From positions 62,001 through 126,000 of the forward strand of contig NZ_WGNY01000011.1 of NCBI RefSeq assembly GCF_016124325.1: a stretch of 64,000 nucleotides of DNA. Direction: 5' to 3'. Origin of the DNA: Phenylobacterium sp. (GTDB lineage: Bacteria > Pseudomonadota > Alphaproteobacteria > Caulobacterales > Caulobacteraceae). Both the position numbers and the translations under genes were made by a program. Under the pieces are notes generated by a model. That model was given only the letters and a program-made list of their open reading frames with translations. It was not told the DNA's origin and searched no databases. Each line of letters begins with the position of its first letter. The stretch's first letter is position 1. Positions 27,727 to 36,824 of this stretch are shown here, piece by piece.

Positions 27727-29009
27727 GCGTGACGGCGAAGACGGGCCACGTAGAAGCCGTCGGTCCCGCCGGGCATGTGGTGCGGCAGGATCCGCAGGGT
27801 TCCGTCGGGCCGCAGGCTGGCCTCCGGCGCGCCGCCCTCGCCGGGGCCGATCGGGTCGAGCGCGAAGCCCGGCCGGCGCTGGAGGAAGGCGGCGACCTGG
27901 CCCTCCCCCTCCTCGGGCTCCAGCGAGCAGACGCAGTAGACCATCCGCCCGCCCGGCTTCACCCGGCCGGCGGCGCTGTCGAGCAGCCGGGCCTGCACGG
28001 CGGCCAGCTTGGGGATGTCGGCGGGCGAGGCGGCCCAGAGCACGTCGGGGTGGCGGCGGAAGGTGCCGGTGGCCGAGCAGGGCGCGTCCAGCAGCACGGC
28101 GTCGAACGTCCGCCTGTCGCCCCAGGCCGCCGCGTCGGCCGCCACGGTCTCGGCCGAGAGCCCGGTGCGGGCAAGGTTCTCGCGCACCCGCTTGAGGCGG
28201 GCCTCCGAGCGGTCGACCGCCGTCACCGAGGCGCCGGCCGCGGCGAGCTGCAGGGTCTTGCCCCCGGGGGCCGCGCAGAGATCCAGCGCGGTATGGCCGG
28301 GTCCGACCGCCAGCAGCCGGGCCGGAACGGCGGCCGAGGCGTCCTGCACCCACCAGCGCCCCTCCGCGAAGCCCGGCCAGCCCGTCACCTCGCCCTTCAG
28401 GCCCACGCGCAGCGTCCCGCCCGGCAATATTTCGGCCTCCAGCGCGGCGGCGAGGTCGCCGGCTTCGCCCTTCGGCGTCACGTCGGTGGCCGGCTCGGCG
28501 GCGATCAGGCCCGCGATGGCCTGGGCCTCGGCCTCGCCGTAGGCGGCCCGCCAGCGGGCGAACAGCCAGACGGGCGCCATGGACACGGGGTCGTCGAGGT
28601 CCGGCGGCTCGCGCGACAGGCCGCGCAGGACCGCGTTGACCAGCCCCTTGAACGCGCCGCCCCCCTTCTGCGCCGCGGCGAGGTCCACCGTCGCGCCGAC
28701 CGCCGCGTGCGGCGCCACCTTCAGCACCAGCAACTGCGCCGCGCCCAGGCGCAGCACGTTGACGATCCGCTCGGGCGGCGGCTTCTTCAGCCGCGCCTGC
28801 AAGGCCGCGTCGATCGGGCCCAGCCGGCGCAGGGTGGCCATGGCCAGCGCCCGGGCGAAGGCGCGGTCGCGCGGTTCCAGCCGGGCCATCGACGGATGCG
28901 ACAGCCCCTCGTCGAGGCCGCCCCGGCGCGCGAGGGCGGCGGTCAGGACCTCGAGGGCGGCGGCGCGCGCGGGCAGGCCGCGGATGTCGTTCGGTTCGGC
29001 GTGGGTCAC
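27723..29009 (-). CDS. rsmB: RsmB/NOP-family rRNA (cytosine-C5) methyltransferase
   Basis: A 428-residue protein. The N-terminal NusB-like domain (AALEVLTAALARRGGLDEGLSHPSMARLEPRDRAFARALAMATLRRLG) is followed by a Rossmann methyltransferase domain with the SAM loop LDLCAAPGGKTLQLA. It has the two RCMT cysteines, one in DAPCSATG and the other in VYCVCSLEPEEGEG, where the latter is the nucleophile. RsmB methylates C967 of 16S rRNA in E. coli. The exact target here is inferred. The stop codon TAG is provided by the end of a palindromic repeat. It is divergent from the SDHAF4-like gene. Confidence 0.9.
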   Translation of the reverse strand: MTHAEPNDIRGLPARAAALEVLTAALARRGGLDEGLSHPSMARLEPRDRAFARALAMATLRRLGPIDAALQARLKKPPPERIVNVLRLGAAQLLVLKVAPHAAVGATVDLAAAQKGGGAFKGLVNAVLRGLSREPPDLDDPVSMAPVWLFARWRAAYGEAEAQAIAGLIAAEPATDVTPKGEAGDLAAALEAEILPGGTLRVGLKGEVTGWPGFAEGRWWVQDASAAVPARLLAVGPGHTALDLCAAPGGKTLQLAAAGASVTAVDRSEARLKRVRENLARTGLSAETVAADAAAWGDRRTFDAVLLDAPCSATGTFRRHPDVLWAASPADIPKLAAVQARLLDSAAGRVKPGGRMVYCVCSLEPEEGEGQVAAFLQRRPGFALDPIGPGEGGAPEASLRPDGTLRILPHHMPGGTDGFYVARLRRHA

Positions 29010-29057
29010 GGCGGGTGGGCCTGCCCGCTTGGAGGCGCGGGCGCAAGGGCTTAGATC

Positions 29058-29252
29058 ATGGTCATGGACGAGACACCGCCCAACGCCGCGCCCGGAAAGG
29101 CGCTGAGCCCCGCCGCCCGCCGGGCGCTGGAGGAGGCCGAGGCGCGCCGCCGCGAGGCCGAGGCGATGCCCCCCGAGGACGGCGGGCCAAAGGGGCCCGA
29201 GCCCACCCGCTTCGGCGACTGGGAGCGGAAGGGCCTGGCGGTCGACTTCTAG
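29058..29252 (+). CDS. DUF1674 protein, SdhAF4-like succinate dehydrogenase assembly factor
   Basis: A 64-residue protein. After a charged helix (RRALEEAEARRREAEAM) the C-terminus reads GGPKGPEPTRFGDWERKGLAVDF. This is the invariant DUF1674/SDHAF4 end (GPEPTRxGDWExxGxxxDF). Family members bind the flavinylated succinate dehydrogenase subunit and assist complex II maturation. A second ATG two codons downstream (29064) is an equally possible start. It is divergent from rsmB and convergent with pyrF. Confidence 0.88.
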   Translation: MVMDETPPNAAPGKALSPAARRALEEAEARRREAEAMPPEDGGPKGPEPTRFGDWERKGLAVDF

Positions 29253-29258
29253 GGCGCG

Positions 29259-29987
29259 TTACGCGATCTCGGCGGCGATTCGCCGCGCGGCTTCGGCCGG
29301 ATCGTTGGCCGCGGTGATCGGCCGGCCGACGACGATGTGGCTGGCGCCCGAGGTCAGGGCGTCGCGCGGCGTGGCGGCGCGGGCCTGATCGTTCTTGGCC
29401 GACCAGTCGGGGCGCACGCCCGGCGTCACCACCAGGAAGCCCGGCCCGCCCAGACGGCGCGCCAGCTCGGCCTCGTGCGGGCTGGCCACCACCCCGTCGC
29501 AGCCGGCGGCGATCGCCTGGTGGATGCGGCGCTCGACCAGGGCGCGGGCGGTCTCGTGGTAGCCCACCTCGACGAGGTCGTCGTCCGACAGGCTGGTCAG
29601 CACCGTCACCGCCAGGATCTTCAGGCTGGACGCGCCGCGCCCGCGCACCGCCGAAGCCATCACCTGCGGCTCGCCATGGACCGTGAGGAAGTCGCCGCCC
29701 GACTGGGCCAGCACGGCGGCGGCGCGCTGCACCGTGGTGCCGATGTCGTGCAGCTTCCAGTCGAGGAACACCTGCTTGCCGGCCGCCTTCAGCTCGCGCG
29801 CCAGGATCATGCCCTCGCCGCCCGCGAACAGCTCCAGGCCCACCTTGTAGAAGCTCACCGTCTCGCCCAGGGCCTCGACCATCGCCCGGGCCTCGCCGGC
29901 CGACGGCAGGTCGAGCGCCACGATCAGGCGCGGATCGGCCTTCACGGCCTGGCTTTGCGGAGGTTGCGCGAGCGTCGCGGCGGCCAT
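29259..29987 (-). CDS. pyrF: Orotidine 5'-phosphate decarboxylase
   Basis: A 242-residue TIM-barrel enzyme that decarboxylates OMP to UMP in pyrimidine synthesis. The signature is LIVALDLPSAGEA at the start, then VFLDWKLHDIGTTVQRA with the catalytic Lys-Asp pair. VTPGVRPDW and HIVVGRPITAANDPAEAARRI follow for phosphate binding. Length is typical of the proteobacterial type. It starts 65 bases from marC on the other strand. A short N-terminal extension (MAAATLAQPPQSQA) precedes the conserved core, so a later start is possible. Confidence 0.94.
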   Translation of the reverse strand: MAAATLAQPPQSQAVKADPRLIVALDLPSAGEARAMVEALGETVSFYKVGLELFAGGEGMILARELKAAGKQVFLDWKLHDIGTTVQRAAAVLAQSGGDFLTVHGEPQVMASAVRGRGASSLKILAVTVLTSLSDDDLVEVGYHETARALVERRIHQAIAAGCDGVVASPHEAELARRLGGPGFLVVTPGVRPDWSAKNDQARAATPRDALTSGASHIVVGRPITAANDPAEAARRIAAEIA

Positions 29988-30052
29988 GGCTTGGCTCCGG
30001 AAAATTCAGGCGGGTGTGGTCCGCCGTCATCGATTTGGGCTAAGCACCCTGC

Positions 30053-31072
30053 ATGAGCCAGGCCGAGTTCGCGGTCAACTTCTTCGTCGCCCTGTTCGCC
30101 CTGATCGACCCGATCGGGAACGTCCCGCTGTTCGCGGCGGCGACCGCCGGCGCGAAATCGCGCGATCGCGCCTTGATCGCGCTCTACATCTCGCTGTTCG
30201 TCTTCGGCTTCCTGACCCTGTTCTACTTCTCCGGCCTCTCGCTGCTGGAGTTCTTCGGCATCTCGCTGGCGGCGTTCCGCATCGCCGGCGGGGTGATCCT
30301 GTTCCTGCTGGGGCTGGAGATGGCCCGCGACGACTTTACGGCCACCTTCACCGAGGCGGCCGACGCGCCGGTGGGCGACGGGCGCAACTTCGCCCGGCGC
30401 CGGTTCGAGCGGATGATCGTGCCCTTCGCCATGCCGCTGCTGATCGGCCCCGGCGCGATCTCCACCGTGGTGATCTACGCCAGCCAGGCGCGGACCTTCG
30501 GCCTGCAGGGCGCGGCCATCGGCGTCGCCGCGATCGGGGCCGTCGCCCTGGCCACCCTGCTCTCGTTCCTCGCCACCCCGGCGCTGACCAAGATCCTGGG
30601 CCGCATCGGCCTGACCATCGTGGTGCGGGTGCTGGGCCTGATCCTCTGCGCGCTCGCGGTCCAGTTCATCCTGGCGGGCCTGGCCGAGAGCACCCAGGGC
30701 TTCATCCAGCCCGAGGTGGCCAACCCGTGCCGCTCAGCCCGGTCCCTTGCCCCTCGCGGGCCGGGGCCTAGTCTTCCCACGCATGATCGGAGAGGTGGCC
30801 GATGGACGGGTCCTGCCATTGCGGCGCGGTGCGCTGGCGCTTCGAGGGCGCCCCGGAGTCGGCGACGTCCTGCAACTGCAGCATCTGCCGGCGGCATGGG
30901 ACGCTGTGGGCCTACGGCTTCGAGGGCGAGGCCTTCGCCGTCGAGGGCGACACGGCGGCCTACGCCTGGGGCCGCAAGCAGCTGGCGTTTCACTTCTGCG
31001 CCCGGTGCGCGTGCGTGGTCGCCTGGCTCGCCACGAGCCGCGGCCAGGACGGGCGCCTCTACGGTGCGGTGA
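30053..31072 (+). CDS. MarC family membrane protein, apparently lacking its normal stop codon
   Basis: The first 228 residues are a typical six-helix MarC (UPF0056) protein: FFVALFALIDPIGNVPLF, FAMPLLIGPGAISTVV and VRVLGLILCALAVQFILAGL. MarC proteins are usually about 200-225 residues. Here the frame runs on for some 110 residues of Arg/Ala/Pro-rich sequence that overlaps, in a different frame, most of the GFA gene at 30802. Conserved sequence ends at QPEVANP, followed by TGC, one base from TGA. The extension is probably a consequence of stop loss or an indel. The real conserved end is near 30735. Confidence 0.7.
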   Translation: MSQAEFAVNFFVALFALIDPIGNVPLFAAATAGAKSRDRALIALYISLFVFGFLTLFYFSGLSLLEFFGISLAAFRIAGGVILFLLGLEMARDDFTATFTEAADAPVGDGRNFARRRFERMIVPFAMPLLIGPGAISTVVIYASQARTFGLQGAAIGVAAIGAVALATLLSFLATPALTKILGRIGLTIVVRVLGLILCALAVQFILAGLAESTQGFIQPEVANPCRSARSLAPRGPGPSLPTHDRRGGRWTGPAIAARCAGASRAPRSRRRPATAASAGGMGRCGPTASRARPSPSRATRRPTPGAASSWRFTSAPGARAWSPGSPRAAARTGASTVR

Positions 31073-31191
31073 ACCTGCGCCTCGCCGAGGCGCCGGAGGC
31101 GGTCGCCGCCGTTCCCGTCGTCCGCCACGACACCGTCACCATGAGCGACCTGCCGCGCGACGGGCGATGCGTCGCCGACGTCTGGGCCTGA
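30802..31191 (+). CDS. GFA (glutathione-dependent formaldehyde-activating) family protein
   Basis: A 129-residue zinc protein of the Mss4-like fold. The GFA cysteine pattern is complete: Cys5 and Cys7 in GSCHCGAVRW; Cys24, Cys26 and Cys29 in SCNCSICRRHG; and Cys66 and Cys69 in FHFCARCAC. Family members bind zinc and are called formaldehyde-activating enzymes, though catalytic activity is disputed for most. GGAGAGG upstream of ATG 30802 is a good ribosome-binding site. Its first 271 bases are also spanned by the run-on reading frame of marC. Confidence 0.88.
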   Translation: MDGSCHCGAVRWRFEGAPESATSCNCSICRRHGTLWAYGFEGEAFAVEGDTAAYAWGRKQLAFHFCARCACVVAWLATSRGQDGRLYGAVNLRLAEAPEAVAAVPVVRHDTVTMSDLPRDGRCVADVWA

Positions 31192-31213
31192 GCCGCGAGC
31201 GGGCGGGCCGCGG

Positions 31214-32014
31214 CTAGAGCTTCCGGAAGCGCCCGCCCTGCGAGGCGGCCAGCGCCAGGGCCCAGTCGTCGGGGATCGCCTTGGCCAGGGCGGCGATGGC
31301 CTTGTTGGGCGCGCCGGGCACGCAGACCGCGCGGTTGGCCTCCACCGCCCGGTATCCGGCCTCGGCCACCGCTTCGGCCCCCTGCCACAGCCACGAGGGC
31401 GTCGCCGCGCGCACGAGGTCGCGGGTGCCGTTGACGTCGTGGAACTCGGAATAGGTGAAACCGGGGCACAGCGCGGTGACGTGAACGCCCGCCCCCGCCG
31501 CCTCCAGGTGCAGGCTCTGGGAGAACTTCACCAGGAACGCCTTCGACGCGGCATATAGCGTGTGGCCCGCCGCCGGCGGCGCGAGCCCCGCCAGCGAAGC
31601 CACGTTGACGATGCGCCCGAACCGCCGCTCGGTCATGCCGCCCAGCACCCGGTGCGCCAGCTCGCTGGGCGCGGTCACCATCACCTGGATGAAGGCCGCG
31701 TGCTCGGCCCACGGCGTCGCGCCATAGGTTCCCGCGAGGCCGTAGCCGGCGTTGTTGACCAGGGCGTCGACGTGGCGGCCCTGGGCGGCGATGTGGTCAG
31801 CGATGCGGCCGGGCGCCTTGGGGTCGGCCAGGTCGGCGGCGAGGGTCAGCGCCTCCACCCCGTGGGCCGCGCGGATTTCCTCGGCCAGCGCCTCCAGGCG
31901 GTCGGCCCGCCGCGCCGTCAGCGCCAGGTCGTAGCCGTGGCGCGCGAAGGTCCGGGCGAAGGCCGCGCCGATCCCCGCCGACGCGCCGGTCACCAGCGCC
32001 AGCCTGCGCTCCAT
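31214..32014 (-). CDS. Short-chain dehydrogenase/reductase (SDR, DltE/YqjQ-like)
   Basis: A 266-residue SDR with the cofactor loop TGASAGIG, basic residues after the second strand (TARRADRLEALAEEI) that favour NADP, NNAGYG, the catalytic Ser in NVASLAG and the YAASKAF active site. The pattern with CPGFTYSEFH matches the uncharacterised DltE-type SDRs. The substrate is unknown. It is convergent with the GFA gene, with a 22-base gap, and divergent from kup. Confidence 0.87.
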   Translation of the reverse strand: MERRLALVTGASAGIGAAFARTFARHGYDLALTARRADRLEALAEEIRAAHGVEALTLAADLADPKAPGRIADHIAAQGRHVDALVNNAGYGLAGTYGATPWAEHAAFIQVMVTAPSELAHRVLGGMTERRFGRIVNVASLAGLAPPAAGHTLYAASKAFLVKFSQSLHLEAAGAGVHVTALCPGFTYSEFHDVNGTRDLVRAATPSWLWQGAEAVAEAGYRAVEANRAVCVPGAPNKAIAALAKAIPDDWALALAASQGGRFRKL

Positions 32015-32315
32015 CGTCGCTCCCCCTCACGAGACCGCCCGTAGCGTACGGCGTGGCCGGGGCCATTCAAGGCCTGGCGCGGAGCCCCGGCAGGCGTGTG
32101 GAACTCGCCTGCGGCGGGCGGCGCGATTGAACAGCGTCCAGATTGGGTGTATTCGCGCCCGCCGCGACGGCATGAACCGCCAGGATGCGCCAAGCGAAGG
32201 CGGCCGCCCGAGTCGCGGCTTGACGCATCCCGATAATTTGTTGAGCGCTACCCTTCCGCGTCGGGGCCGGAAGCGGGCAGACGATGGGGCCCCTGGGGGT
32301 CTCTGGAGACTTTGA
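32015..32315. other. Divergent intergenic region upstream of kup
   Basis: This 301-base gap separates the divergent SDR and kup genes. No coding region, tRNA or strong hairpin stands out. A TTGACG at about 32219 followed by GATAAT and GCGCTACCC hints at promoter elements for kup, but the spacing does not fit either the classical sigma-70 or the Caulobacter housekeeping pattern. No confident promoter is called. Confidence 0.3.
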
Positions 32316-34238
32316 ATGGCTGATACGGCCGTCGACGCCAACAAGGCGTCGGAAGACGCATCCCATTCCGGCCACAAGGAAGGATTCTGGGCGCTCGCGC
32401 TCGGGTCCGTCGGCGTGGTCTTCGGCGATATTGGGACCAGCCCGCTCTACGCCATGCGCGAAGCGCTGGGCCACAGCCGGGGCGGCGGTGGCGGCGAGAT
32501 GGCCGTGCTCGGCATCGTCTCGCTCATCACCTGGGCGCTCATCCTCATCGTGACGGTCAAATACGTCGTGTTCCTGATGAGGGCCGACAACAAGGGCGAG
32601 GGCGGCACCCTGGCGCTGATGGCGCTGGCCCAGCGGGTCAGCCCTGGCGGCCGCTCGGGCGCGATCTTCCTCCTGGGCGTCATCGGCGCGGCGCTGTTCT
32701 ACGGCGACGGCATCATCACCCCGGCGGTGTCGGTGCTGGGCTCCATGGAGGGCATGAAGGAGATCCCGCACGTAGGGCCGCAGCTCGCGCCCTTCGTGCT
32801 GCCCGCCGCGGCGGCGATCCTGGTGGCGCTCTTCCTGGTGCAGTCGCGGGGAACGGCCAGCGTCGCCAAGCTGTTCGGCCCGATCACGGCGCTCTGGTTC
32901 CTGACGCTCGCGGGCCTGGGCCTCTATCACATCGCCGACGACCTCTCGATCTTCCGGGCGCTCTCGCCGCACTACGGCGTCGTCTTCCTCATCAAGAACG
33001 GCTTCCTGGGCTTCATCATCCTGGGCAGCGTGTTCCTGGCCGTCACCGGGGCCGAGGCGCTCTACGCCGACATGGGCCACTTCGGGAAGAAGCCGATCCG
33101 GGCCGCCTGGGTCGGGCTGATCCTGCCGTCGCTGCTGCTGAACTACCTGGGCCAGGGCGCCCTGGTGCTGTCGCACCCCGGCGCGCGCGACAACCCGTTC
33201 TTCCAGATGATCCCGGAGATCGCCTACTGGCCGGTGTGGCTGCTCTCGATCGCCGCCACCATCATCGCCAGCCAGGCGGTTATCACCGGCGCCTTCTCCA
33301 TGACCCAGCAGGCCGTGCTGCTGGGCCTGTTCCCGCGGATCGACATCCGCCGGACGTCCGAGACCCAGGCCGGCCAGATCTTCGTGCCCTCGATCAACAC
33401 CATGCTGATGGTGGGCGTGCTGCTGCTGCTCTTCACCTTCCAGACGTCGTCGAACCTGGCCTCGGCCTACGGCATCGCCGTCACCGGCTCGATGTTCGTC
33501 GACACCCTGCTGTTCTTCGTGATCATCCGCTACATGTGGAAGCGGCCGCTGTGGCAGGCCATCGGGGCGTGCGCCTTCTTCGGCGCCATTGACCTGGTGT
33601 TCATCACCTCGAACCTCTTGAAGTTCTTCCACGGCGCCTGGCTGCCGCTGGCGCTGGGCGCGGGCCTGATCACCGTCATGCTCACCTGGACGCGCGGCGC
33701 CCAGATCCTGTCGGACAAGACCCGGCGCGATTCCGTGCCCCTGACCGAGCTGGCCGACATCCTGAAGGCCCGCGGGCCGCACCGCGCGCCCGGCACCGCG
33801 ATCTTCCTGACGTCCGACCCAGACACCGCCCCCGTCGCCCTGATGCACAACCTCAAGCACAACAAGGTGCTGCACGAGAAGAACATCATCCTGACGGTGC
33901 TGACGGCCGAGACGCCCCGTGTCCGCGACGACGACCGGATCAAGATCGAGCCCGTCAACGACGACTTCAAGAAGGTCATCATCAGCTACGGCTTCATGGA
34001 GACGCCCAACGTGCCCAAGGCGCTGGGGCTCTGCCGCAAGCAGGGGCTGAAGTTCGACATCATGGCCACCAGCTTCTTCCTGGGCAGGCGCTCGGTGGTG
34101 CCCTCGGCCCAGTCGGGCATGCCCCTGTGGCAGGACAAGATCTTCATCTTCCTGATGAAGAACGCCGCCAACCCCACCGACTTCTACAAGATCCCGCCGG
34201 GCCGCGTGGTCGAGATGGGCGCCCAGGTCACGGTGTAG
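32316..34238 (+). CDS. kup: Low-affinity potassium transporter Kup
   Basis: A 640-residue inner-membrane protein of the KUP/HAK/KT family, importing potassium with protons. The first segments carry the signature ALGSVGVVFGDIGTSPLYAMREAL and YGDGIITPAVSVLGSMEG. About twelve helices follow, then a roughly 180-residue cytosolic tail with HAPGTAIFLTS-like RAPGTAIFLTSDPDTAPVALMHNLKHNKVLHEKN, characteristic of bacterial Kup. Length is normal. It is followed by argG after a 107-base gap. Confidence 0.95.
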   Translation: MADTAVDANKASEDASHSGHKEGFWALALGSVGVVFGDIGTSPLYAMREALGHSRGGGGGEMAVLGIVSLITWALILIVTVKYVVFLMRADNKGEGGTLALMALAQRVSPGGRSGAIFLLGVIGAALFYGDGIITPAVSVLGSMEGMKEIPHVGPQLAPFVLPAAAAILVALFLVQSRGTASVAKLFGPITALWFLTLAGLGLYHIADDLSIFRALSPHYGVVFLIKNGFLGFIILGSVFLAVTGAEALYADMGHFGKKPIRAAWVGLILPSLLLNYLGQGALVLSHPGARDNPFFQMIPEIAYWPVWLLSIAATIIASQAVITGAFSMTQQAVLLGLFPRIDIRRTSETQAGQIFVPSINTMLMVGVLLLLFTFQTSSNLASAYGIAVTGSMFVDTLLFFVIIRYMWKRPLWQAIGACAFFGAIDLVFITSNLLKFFHGAWLPLALGAGLITVMLTWTRGAQILSDKTRRDSVPLTELADILKARGPHRAPGTAIFLTSDPDTAPVALMHNLKHNKVLHEKNIILTVLTAETPRVRDDDRIKIEPVNDDFKKVIISYGFMETPNVPKALGLCRKQGLKFDIMATSFFLGRRSVVPSAQSGMPLWQDKIFIFLMKNAANPTDFYKIPPGRVVEMGAQVTV

Positions 34239-34345
34239 GGGCAGGCTCCTGCGCCCCGCTCCGGAGACTAGGCTTGATACGCGGGGCCTTTGGTCCTTAA
34301 AGGCGCGCGACCTCCGCATTCTCTCTCCGAAAGCGCACGCCCGTC

Positions 34346-35572
<1,227 letters not shown>

Positions 35573-35653
35573 CCGGGCGGTTCCCCGACGCGGCGGCCCG
35601 TGCCAAGGTCGCCGCAACGGCGACGCCTGTTCGCCGACAATCCGGGGAGCCCC

Positions 35654-36058
35654 ATGCAGACCCACGCCCTTGTCGCGATCGTCACCCTGCTCGCGCTGCT
35701 GACCTATTTCTGGATGGGCCTGCAGGTCGCCCGCGCCCGCTCGAAATGCGGGATCCAGGCGCCTGCCATGACCGGCGACCCGGTGCTCGAGCGCACCATC
35801 CGCGCCCACTACAACACCCTGGAATGGCTGCCGCTCTTCCTGGTCCCGCTGTGGCTGTTCGCCATCTACTGGAACGACATGGTCGCCGCGGCCGTTGGCG
35901 TCGTGTGGATCATCGGCCGCATCGTCTACCAGCGCGGCTACGTGGCCGAGCCCGGCAAGCGCGAACTGGGATTCATGATCCAGTCGCTCGCGGTCGCCGT
36001 CCTGCTGTTCGGGGCGCTGGGCCGGCTGATCTACGTAGCGGTCGTCGCCGGCCCGTGA
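35654..36058 (+). CDS. MAPEG family membrane protein
   Basis: A 134-residue four-helix membrane protein. The MAPEG signature is ERTIRAHYNTLEWLPLFLVPLWLFAIYWND, with the conserved Arg-Ala-His-xN-Asn stretch, and IIGRIVYQRGYVAEPGKRELGFMIQ with the RxxY-type motif. MAPEG proteins include glutathione-dependent detoxification and eicosanoid enzymes in eukaryotes; the bacterial substrates are largely unknown. ATG 35654 is chosen for length and for the preceding CGGGGAG; an in-frame opening at 35600 adds no conserved residues. Confidence 0.85.
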   Translation: MQTHALVAIVTLLALLTYFWMGLQVARARSKCGIQAPAMTGDPVLERTIRAHYNTLEWLPLFLVPLWLFAIYWNDMVAAAVGVVWIIGRIVYQRGYVAEPGKRELGFMIQSLAVAVLLFGALGRLIYVAVVAGP

Positions 36059-36138
36059 CTTGATGCAGCGCAATCACAATTGCGGCGTAGTGTCGTGTAC
36101 TGTGCTTCGCGAGGGGCGCATGAGTTCGAGGACTGACG

Positions 36139-36723
36139 ATGTCCAAGCATAGGTTAGGCGTTGTGGCCGCCCTGGTCCTTGCGGCCGGGCTTTCCGCTTG
36201 CGCCACCCCTACTCCCTATCAGCCCAACGTCCACGGCGGGATGAGTTCCGGCGGGTTCTCCGAGGTGCGGCTGGAACCGAACCGGTTCCGCGTCACCTTC
36301 ACGGGCAACAGCCTGACGTCGCGCGAGACGGTCGAGGGCTATCTGCTCTACCGGGCCGCCGAGTTGACCGTGCAGAACGGCTATGACTGGTTCACGGTGG
36401 TCGAGCGCGACACCGACAAGAAGAGCCGGACCTACGTCGAGCAGGATCCCTTCTACCGTCCCTGGTACGGCGGCTACGGCTTCTGGCGGCCCTACTGGCG
36501 CTACTACGGCCCCAGCTACGGCTGGCGCAGCTGGGATCCCTTCTGGGGCGACCCCTTCTGGGCCGACCGGGTGGACGTGCGCACCGTCGACCGCTTCGAG
36601 GCGACCGCCGAGATCCTGATGTCGCACGGCGCCAAGCCGCAGGACGACCCCAAGGCGTTCGACGCCCGCGCGGTGATGGACAACTTGCGCCCGCGGATCC
36701 GCTATCCCGAGCCTAAGAACTAG
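36139..36723 (+). CDS. CC0125/CC1285 family lipoprotein
   Basis: A 194-residue lipoprotein. The signal sequence ends in the lipobox LSAC (MSKHRLGVVAALVLAAGLSAC), placing it in the cell envelope. The mature part has the family core SSGGFSEVRLEPNRFRVTFTGNSLTSRETVEGYLLYRAAELTVQNGYDWF. An aromatic Tyr/Trp/Gly-rich middle (PWYGGYGFWRPYWRYYGPSYGW) and a conserved C-terminal helix follow. The family is typical of Caulobacteraceae and related alphaproteobacteria, and its function is unknown. A CTTGT-loop palindromic repeat follows the gene. Confidence 0.85.
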   Translation: MSKHRLGVVAALVLAAGLSACATPTPYQPNVHGGMSSGGFSEVRLEPNRFRVTFTGNSLTSRETVEGYLLYRAAELTVQNGYDWFTVVERDTDKKSRTYVEQDPFYRPWYGGYGFWRPYWRYYGPSYGWRSWDPFWGDPFWADRVDVRTVDRFEATAEILMSHGAKPQDDPKAFDARAVMDNLRPRIRYPEPKN

Positions 36724-36761
36724 GGTCCGGCCTCGATCAACGGCTTGAAGGCGTTTCAGGG

Positions 36762-36790
36762 CGTCGTGGCCCGGCTTGTCCGGGCCACCC
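36762..36790. repeat. CTTGT-loop palindromic repeat, single unit
   Basis: After CGTC come the perfect arms GTGGCCCGG (36766-36774) and CCGGGCCAC (36780-36788), with loop CTTGT. The design is the same as the two inverted units at 63421-63533, which carry the same prefix and loop but other stem sequences. It sits between the lipoprotein gene and the convergent histidine kinase gene and might also act as a bidirectional terminator. Confidence 0.75.
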
Positions 36791-36824
36791 GTGAAGACGG
36801 ATATCGGCGCGTCGAGACGCCGAT

